Positions 58,935 to 64,000 of a stretch of 64,000 nucleotides of DNA are shown in pieces. The translations under genes were made by a program, and so were the position numbers. The stretch is from Tulasnella sp. 424 (taxonomy: Eukaryota; Basidiomycota; Agaricomycetes; Cantharellales; Tulasnellaceae): NCBI GenBank assembly GCA_019633425.1, contig WSUB01000083.1, forward strand, positions 7,653 through 71,652. Direction: 5' to 3'. The stretch's first letter is position 1. Every line of letters starts with the position of its first letter. The notes under the pieces are model-generated. The model ran no database searches. It worked only from the letters and a program-made list of their open reading frames with translations, and was not told where the DNA came from.

Positions 58935-59426
58935 TCAAGTTTCTAGTCTCCAGCGCGTGGCACTGCATCATGCCGAGCTCCGAGAAAGTCTGATAAGCGG
59001 TGAGCATTTTAACAGGCCTAGGTCCGTATAGCACGAAGAGAAGCAAGCGTTGAGATTTCACGGGAGGGCTTTCACAAGCAGTCCGTTAATGCACTGTACC
59101 CAGGAGTCCCCTTCACGATAGACGTAACAGAGATGAACGGGGTCCAGAAAATTCCATACGTATGTTTACAATTTGAGATAACCTAATTTAAAAGTCGTGC
59201 TAGGGGTTTCAATGAAATGAGAATCGCTTCCCAGGAATGCTTCATCCGGCTTCGAGAGGTTTCCTCTGACGAGCGCCACACACCGTCCTTGGTATCCGCT
59301 TCTAGAAATGGCAGAAACCAACTCTATAGCTCAAAATAACCAGCAAAAGCTTCGAAGAACCACCTATCTGCGCTGTAATCTCCCGTTGCGTTTATTCGAT
59401 CGTCGACTGCGTCCAAGAAATCACAG
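58935..59426. repeat. Duplicated flank, copy A
   Basis: It aligns with 61610-62105 through words such as AACAGGCCTAGGTCCGT, TTTAAAAGTCGTGCTAGG and GAGAGGTTTCCTCTGACGA. It is the 3' flank of F8, corresponding to the 3' flank of F9, so a unit of about 2.6 kb (flank plus F-box gene) is in tandem. No gene of its own seen. Confidence 0.8.
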
Positions 59427-59603
59427 NNNNNNNNNNNNNNNNNNNNNNNNNNNNNNNNNNNNNNNNNNNNNNNNNNNNNNNNNNNNNNNNNNNNNNNNNN
59501 NNNNNNNNNNNNNNNNNNNNNAAAAGCTTCGAAGAACCACCTATCTGCGCTGTAATCTCCCGTTGCGTTTATTCGATCGTCGACTGCGTCCAAGAAATCA
59601 CAG
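59345..59603. repeat. 82-base identical repeat on both sides of the gap
   Basis: Bases 59345-59426 and 59522-59603 are identical over 82 positions, starting AAAAGCTTCGAAGAACC and ending AAATCACAG. F9 has only one copy of the matching sequence (near 62026-62107). This is what an unmerged overlap between two contig ends looks like; the gap is probably artificial. Confidence 0.85.
59427..59521. other. Assembly gap (95 Ns)
   Basis: A run of 95 N characters. It lies just downstream of the F8 stop codon and does not interrupt the coding frame of F8. Confidence 0.99.
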
Positions 59604-61206
59604 TTGAGCGGCAGGCCCAAGGCATCCTGATGAAACTCACCTCAATGTATCTAGTACTGTCCAGACGAAGCTCTTTGATGTACGCCTTGAGCTTGGGAAC
59701 GGTATCACGTCTAATCCTGCCTTTCCTGATTGCAATCCGCTGGATTGCCTGCGCTGTCCCATTTCCACGAGCTTCTACCACACCCAGTATCCCATCGCAT
59801 GTTGATTCGACGCCCGTCCTTAGACGAAGAGCAGTAAGCCCGGGGAACAACCATCCCCCGCCATCCTCCAGAGGCAATGGTGATCGCAACGTTTTCAGAA
59901 CGAGCTTGGGTCCCTCCAGTCGACCTCGCGATGAAGACAGCGTCACCACGAGCTCTTCCACGTTGGGGAAATGACGCTGCAATATGGGACCCAGAGTGAT
60001 CAGATCCTCACTGCATTGGGTTCCGCCGAACTGGATCACTTTGACGTTTTCGCTGAAACGCCTGTCGAACGCTGAGAGAAGCGTGGATAAGATGGACTTG
60101 CGATCCTCTTGGCGAGGTAACCAATCGGTACTGGGATCCGCCCGGAGTGCAAGTTTGCGGTCTCGTCCGACCATGATGGTAAAACGGATTTCACTGCTGA
60201 CGACGCGAACCCGACTGAGAGAGGAGCCATCGTCATCCGATGAGTGTCTGTCAGCTCCAAGGAAGCATCCTACGGGCTCGAACAATGGAAGGAGCTGGGA
60301 TATCGCGTCGGTGTCATCAAGGTCTCGGATGATGACGAAACGACGAAGGTTTGGGGCGTCGATCAGGCATAAAAGGCGAGAGTATGGCGCCTCTAGGACG
60401 CGGGAAAGGACCATGGACCGGAGATTCGGTAGGAAAAGTGGAGTTGAAGGGAGGTTATGAATATTGTCAGCTAGTAGTAGCATCGGGTTTTGGTGGATTT
60501 GGAGGGCTTCCAATTTAGGCCATTTTTGGAGCAGGACGTACAGCTGATCGACTGATGGACTATCTTGGCAAATCTTTACTGTACGCAGGTCCGACAGTGA
60601 AGCCCAGGCGGGGCACAACGCGGGGACGCGCATGAACCGAAGCTTTGGAGCGTCTATAGGCCTATCATAACCGAAGGTGCTCCCGCCCATCGTCAAAGAC
60701 TCAAGGTTGGGGAGGGGGACGCTGAATATTTGCTCCTTGTACCTGTTGGGTCGATGCCAATGGGGCCGGTACTCGAGGGACTTCCACCTTCCGACTGAAG
60801 GGATGACGCGTTGAATGAAGCTTCCCAGATTTTCTGGCCCTGCGTGTCTTCTGTAATAACCGAGCTTGACGGAGAGCAGATGGTTCTTCGAATTTCGAAA
60901 GATCATGTCGAGGAAGTCGTCGTCGAAGTCCAACGAGAAGGAAGTCCACAACTCGGGGGACGAGTCGACGACGCTCAGCCAGTACTTGCAGGCGGACCGG
61001 ACGGCGAAGAGGCCTTGGTAAGCCCCTTTTCTGTAAACCTCTGCTATGATGATGCAGAGGAGCTCTGGTGGTAGGCGGTGTATAGGCAGGAGGTCATTGT
61101 GGCGGCGGCGCTCGAGGATATCGGGTGCGAGGATTGGATCGGCGTCGTTTTCCGCGCTGGTCGTTGATGTACCGGCCGCCGCCGAATCAGTCATGGTTGA
61201 TTCCAT
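59569..61206 (-). CDS. F-box-like protein F8
   Basis: Probable SCF adaptor. The ATG at 61206 opens MESTMTDSAAAGTSTTSAEN; the frame gives 545 residues. The F-box-like motif is at about residues 44-95: HRLPPELLCIIIAEVY, FAVRSACKYWLSVVD, ELWTSFSL. Degenerate leucine-rich segments follow (PNLESLTMGGS, LEALQIHQN, LPNLRSMVLSR). Near the C-terminus a 57-base in-frame intron is likely: donor GAG|GTGAGT after RYIE, acceptor GGACGCAG, leaving STIE-stop. Spliced or not, the same stop at 59569 is reached. It is the tandem paralogue of F9. Confidence 0.85.
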   Translation of the reverse strand: MESTMTDSAAAGTSTTSAENDADPILAPDILERRRHNDLLPIHRLPPELLCIIIAEVYRKGAYQGLFAVRSACKYWLSVVDSSPELWTSFSLDFDDDFLDMIFRNSKNHLLSVKLGYYRRHAGPENLGSFIQRVIPSVGRWKSLEYRPHWHRPNRYKEQIFSVPLPNLESLTMGGSTFGYDRPIDAPKLRFMRVPALCPAWASLSDLRTVKICQDSPSVDQLYVLLQKWPKLEALQIHQNPMLLLADNIHNLPSTPLFLPNLRSMVLSRVLEAPYSRLLCLIDAPNLRRFVIIRDLDDTDAISQLLPLFEPVGCFLGADRHSSDDDGSSLSRVRVVSSEIRFTIMVGRDRKLALRADPSTDWLPRQEDRKSILSTLLSAFDRRFSENVKVIQFGGTQCSEDLITLGPILQRHFPNVEELVVTLSSSRGRLEGPKLVLKTLRSPLPLEDGGGWLFPGLTALRLRTGVESTCDGILGVVEARGNGTAQAIQRIAIRKGRIRRDTVPKLKAYIKELRLDSTRYIEVSFIRMPWACRSTVISWTQSTIE

Positions 61207-62072
61207 ACCCCAAGTCGACCTTTAGCAAATTTAAAGATGTTAGTACGATCTCGGATATTGACCGCAGTAAAACTGGTGATTTCTGCGGAAATAGGCGCCA
61301 TATCTCTGTGCCCTGAAGTTAAACTAGGGGCATACCTTGTAGTAAAGACAATGCTACAGGAAGCAGGTAGGGAGGGAGGTGTCTATTGGGAACCAAGAGG
61401 CCGGCTCCCACGTCGAACTCGGTTCAAAAAGCCTTATTTTCTTCCAGCAACAAGGACGGCCCGCTCGGTTCAGATATCTATGAGCTACTCTGACGGAGTG
61501 CATTATATATGAAACCTATGTTGCACCCCAGACTCGTGTATAGGGTAGTAGGAAGATCCTGAGCTTCAGCTAAACGATGGCGAAAGACTTGAGAGTGCAC
61601 TTCGGACAACATGCATGACCAAGTTGCTAGTTTCTAGCGCGCGGCACTGCATTATGCTGAGCTCCGGGAACTTCTGACAAGCGGTGAGCAATTTAACAGG
61701 CCTAGGTCCGTTTATAGAAGCAAGCGTCGAGATTTCACGGGAGGACTTTCCCAGGCAGTCCGTTGATGCACTGCACCCAGGAGTCCCCTTCACGATAGCC
61801 TGCACAGAGATGGGCGGGGCCCAGAGAAGTCCACACGCACGTTTGCAATTCGAAATAATCTAATTTAAAAGTCGTGCTAGGTTTGTTGATGGAATGAAGA
61901 TCGCTTCTCAGAATTACACCATACGCATTCGAGAGGTTTCCTCTGACGACTCGGTGCCGCACACCGTCCTTGGTATCCGCTTCTAGAGATGACAGAACCC
62001 AGCTCTATAACTCAAAATAGCCAGAAAGCCCTTCGAAGAACCACCTATCTGCGCTGTAATCTCCCGTTGCGT
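61207..62072. other. F8 upstream region and duplicated flank copy B
   Basis: 61207-61600 is the F8 promoter region, similar over its first 60 bases to the F9 upstream region (TTAGTACGA, TTGATATTGACCGCA). From about 61610 it matches 58935-59426. Words such as CAGGCCTAGGTCCGTTTATAGAAGC and CTAATTTAAAAGTCGTGCTAGG are shared. No separate gene is supported. Confidence 0.7.
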
Positions 62073-63686
62073 TTATTCGATCGTCGACTGCGTCCAAGAA
62101 ATCACAGTTGAGCGGCAGGCCCAAGGCATCCTGATGAACCTCACCTCAATATATCTAGTCCCGTCCAGACGAAGCTCTTTGATGTACATCTTGAGCTTGG
62201 CTACGGTATCACGTCCAATCCTTCCGTTTTTGATTGCAATCCGCTGGATTGCCTGCGCTGTCCCATTTCCGCGGGCTTCTACCACACTCAGAATCCCATC
62301 GCATGTTGATTCGACGCCCGTCCTGAGACGAAGAGTAGCAAGCCCGGGGAACAACCATCCCCCGCCATCCTCTGGAGGCAATGGTGACCGCAACGTTTCC
62401 AGGACGAGCTTGGGTCCCTCCAGTCGACCTCGCGATGAAGACAGGGTCACCACGAGCTCTTCCACATTGGGGAATTGACGCTGCAATATGGGACCCAGTG
62501 TGACCAGATCCTCACTGCATTGGATTCCGCCGAACTGGATCCCTCTGACGTTTTCGCTGAAACGTCTATCGAACCCCGAGAGAACTGCAGATAAGGCGGA
62601 CTGGCAATCCTGTAGACGGCTCGACCATTGGGATTCGGAGTCGGCCTTGATCGTAAGCCTGAGGTCTCCCACTGCGATGGTGAAACTGTTACTAGTAGTA
62701 ATGACGCGGAGCCGAAGAGGGGAGTCGTTATTGGGGGCACCTCGGTAAGCCCCAAGCAACCGCCCTGTGGGCTCAAATATTGGATCAAGGTCGTACTGGG
62801 TAGAATCGAAGACGAGGAAGACAAGGAAACGACGAAGGTTTGGGGCGTCGATCAGGCGTAAAAGGTGAGAATACGACACGACCGGGAAGTAGAAGAGGAG
62901 CAAAGACCGGAGATTCGGCAGGAAAAGTGGAGTCGAAGGGAGGTTCCGAATATCGTGAGCTTGTAGTAGCATCGTATCCTGGTAGATTCGGAGGACTTCC
63001 AATTTAGGCCATTTTGGGAGCAGGTCGTACAGCTGATCGACTGATGGACTATTTCTGGAAACCTTTACTGTGCGCAGGTCCGACAGTGAACCCCAGGCGG
63101 AGCAAAGCGTGGGGACGTCCATGAACCGAAGTCTTGGAGCGTGAATAGGCCTATCATAACCAAAGGTGCTCCCGCCTATCGTCAAAGACTCAAGGTTGGG
63201 AAGGGGAAAGCTGAACATTTTCCCCTTGCACATGTTGGGTCGACTCCGATGGGGCTGGTACTCGAGGGACTTCCACCTTCCGACTAAAGGGATGACGCGT
63301 TGCATGAAGCTTTCCCGACTTGCTAGCCGCTCGTGTCGTCTGCAATAACCGAACTTGACGGAGAGCAGACGGTTCCTCGAATTTCGGAGAATCATGTCGA
63401 GGAAGCGGTCGCTGAACTCCAACGAGATGAGAGTCCACAACTCGGGGGACGAGTCGACGATGTTCAGCCAGTACTTGCAAACGGACCGGACAACGAAGAT
63501 GCCTCGGTAAGCCCGTTTTCTGTAAACTTCTACTATGACAATGCGGATGAGCTCTGGTGGGAGGCGGTGTATGGGCAGGAGGTCATTGCGGCGGCGGCGC
63601 TCGATGATATCGTGCGCGAGGGTTGGGTCGGCGTCGTTTTCTGCGGTGGCGGCTGCCGCAGGCGAATCAGTCATGACCGAATCCAT
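62073..63686 (-). CDS. F-box-like protein F9
   Basis: Tandem paralogue of F8, 537 residues from the ATG at 63686 (MDSVMTDSPAAAATAENDAD), chosen because it aligns with the F8 start; the frame is open about 28 codons further upstream. The F-box-like motif is at about residues 40-90: HRLPPELIRIVIVEVY, FVVRSVCKYWLNIVD, ELWTLISL. Leucine-rich segments follow (PNLESLTIGGS, LEVLRIYQD, LPNLRSLLL). C-terminal GWLFPGLATLRLRTGVEST is nearly identical to F8. The same probable 57-base in-frame intron near the end has the donor GAG|GTGAGG. Divergence from F8 is concentrated in residues 270-380. Confidence 0.85.
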   Translation of the reverse strand: MDSVMTDSPAAAATAENDADPTLAHDIIERRRRNDLLPIHRLPPELIRIVIVEVYRKRAYRGIFVVRSVCKYWLNIVDSSPELWTLISLEFSDRFLDMILRNSRNRLLSVKFGYCRRHERLASRESFMQRVIPLVGRWKSLEYQPHRSRPNMCKGKMFSFPLPNLESLTIGGSTFGYDRPIHAPRLRFMDVPTLCSAWGSLSDLRTVKVSRNSPSVDQLYDLLPKWPKLEVLRIYQDTMLLQAHDIRNLPSTPLFLPNLRSLLLFYFPVVSYSHLLRLIDAPNLRRFLVFLVFDSTQYDLDPIFEPTGRLLGAYRGAPNNDSPLRLRVITTSNSFTIAVGDLRLTIKADSESQWSSRLQDCQSALSAVLSGFDRRFSENVRGIQFGGIQCSEDLVTLGPILQRQFPNVEELVVTLSSSRGRLEGPKLVLETLRSPLPPEDGGGWLFPGLATLRLRTGVESTCDGILSVVEARGNGTAQAIQRIAIKNGRIGRDTVAKLKMYIKELRLDGTRYIEVRFIRMPWACRSTVISWTQSTIE

Positions 63687-64000
63687 ACCCCGGGTCGAAC
63701 CTTTAGCAAAGACGTTAGTACGAGGTTTGATATTGACCGCATTAAAACCGGTGATTAAATTGAAGCGCACCTTTGCACTTGGTACCAGGCGCGAAATTCA
63801 ATGGAAGAAGTTGGTCTTGACTAAGTCAAGGCTGACAGCGCGCGCGGCAAGCGCTAAAACACAACACGAGGACCGTTTTCTTCAACCGCCCGGGCACTAC
63901 ATCGAAGGCATGCTCAATGCCCGCGATAGGCACTAAAGAGAATTCTACGTTGAGATCGCGTCGAGGTCTGACTCACAAGCCTCCAATATTACGGAACAGG
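63687..64000. other. F9 upstream region
   Basis: The first 60 bases match the F8 upstream region. The remainder has no supported gene and holds the F9 promoter in part; the window ends here. Confidence 0.5.

Noticed and set aside
59308..59607. Frames running through the N gap
   Set aside because: They are artefacts of the identical 82-base sequence on both sides of the Ns.
63687..63770. Upstream extension of F9 to 63770
   Set aside because: F8 starts at the position equivalent to 63686, and the extension has no counterpart there.

Overview
The window looks like nuclear DNA of a basidiomycete fungus, probably an Agaricomycete. The evidence is short introns of about 55-80 bases with GTRNGT donors and CTAAY-like branch points, pyrimidine-rich leaders in front of start codons, and a dense family of F-box-like proteins of the LPPELL...VCKYW...LWT type. 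No tRNA, rRNA, CRISPR array or prokaryotic signal was seen. Everything here was read by eye; similarities between parts of the window are manual alignments and no database was searched.

Layout. (1) 1-17.1 kb is gene-poor. It opens with a G/C homopolymer tract and carries several more G or C runs of 10-14 bases. It has no long convincing reading frame. Four minus-strand spots combine a TATA-like box, a CT-rich leader and an ATG opening a short reading frame with a loosely shared N-terminus (P-V/I-x-x-V-P-x-P). (2) 17.1-33 kb is a tandemly duplicated, decaying module: a minus-strand F-box gene (two near-intact copies, F1 and F3; two relics, F0 and F2) next to a plus-strand multi-membrane-segment gene here called M (M1, M2, M3, all broken). 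(3) 33.9-37.3 kb holds M4, the only intact M copy: four exons, 1042 residues, 7-8 membrane segments and a disordered tail of about 730 residues. (4) 38-47.4 kb holds two direct copies (P1, P2) of a five-exon gene with beta-propeller-like blades, and M5, an inverted and broken copy of M. P2 is intact; P1 has a single-base frameshift. (5) 48-52 kb has two tandem F-box genes (F4, F5). (6) 52.6-53.3 kb is a minisatellite of about 132-135 bases, followed by a possible degenerate membrane-protein gene (Y). (7) 55.7-63.7 kb has three further F-box genes (F6, F8, F9), a 5'-truncated F-box relic (F7) and an assembly gap flanked by an identical 82-base sequence.

How the parts may relate. F-box proteins are substrate adaptors of SCF ubiquitin ligases; the N-terminal F-box binds Skp1 and the variable C-terminal region is presumed to bind the target. 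M and P belong to no family I recognise. The F-box genes and M are repeatedly adjacent and divergently oriented, and were duplicated together, which suggests joint duplication; a functional link is only inference. The abundance of relics and indels suggests a fast birth-and-death locus.
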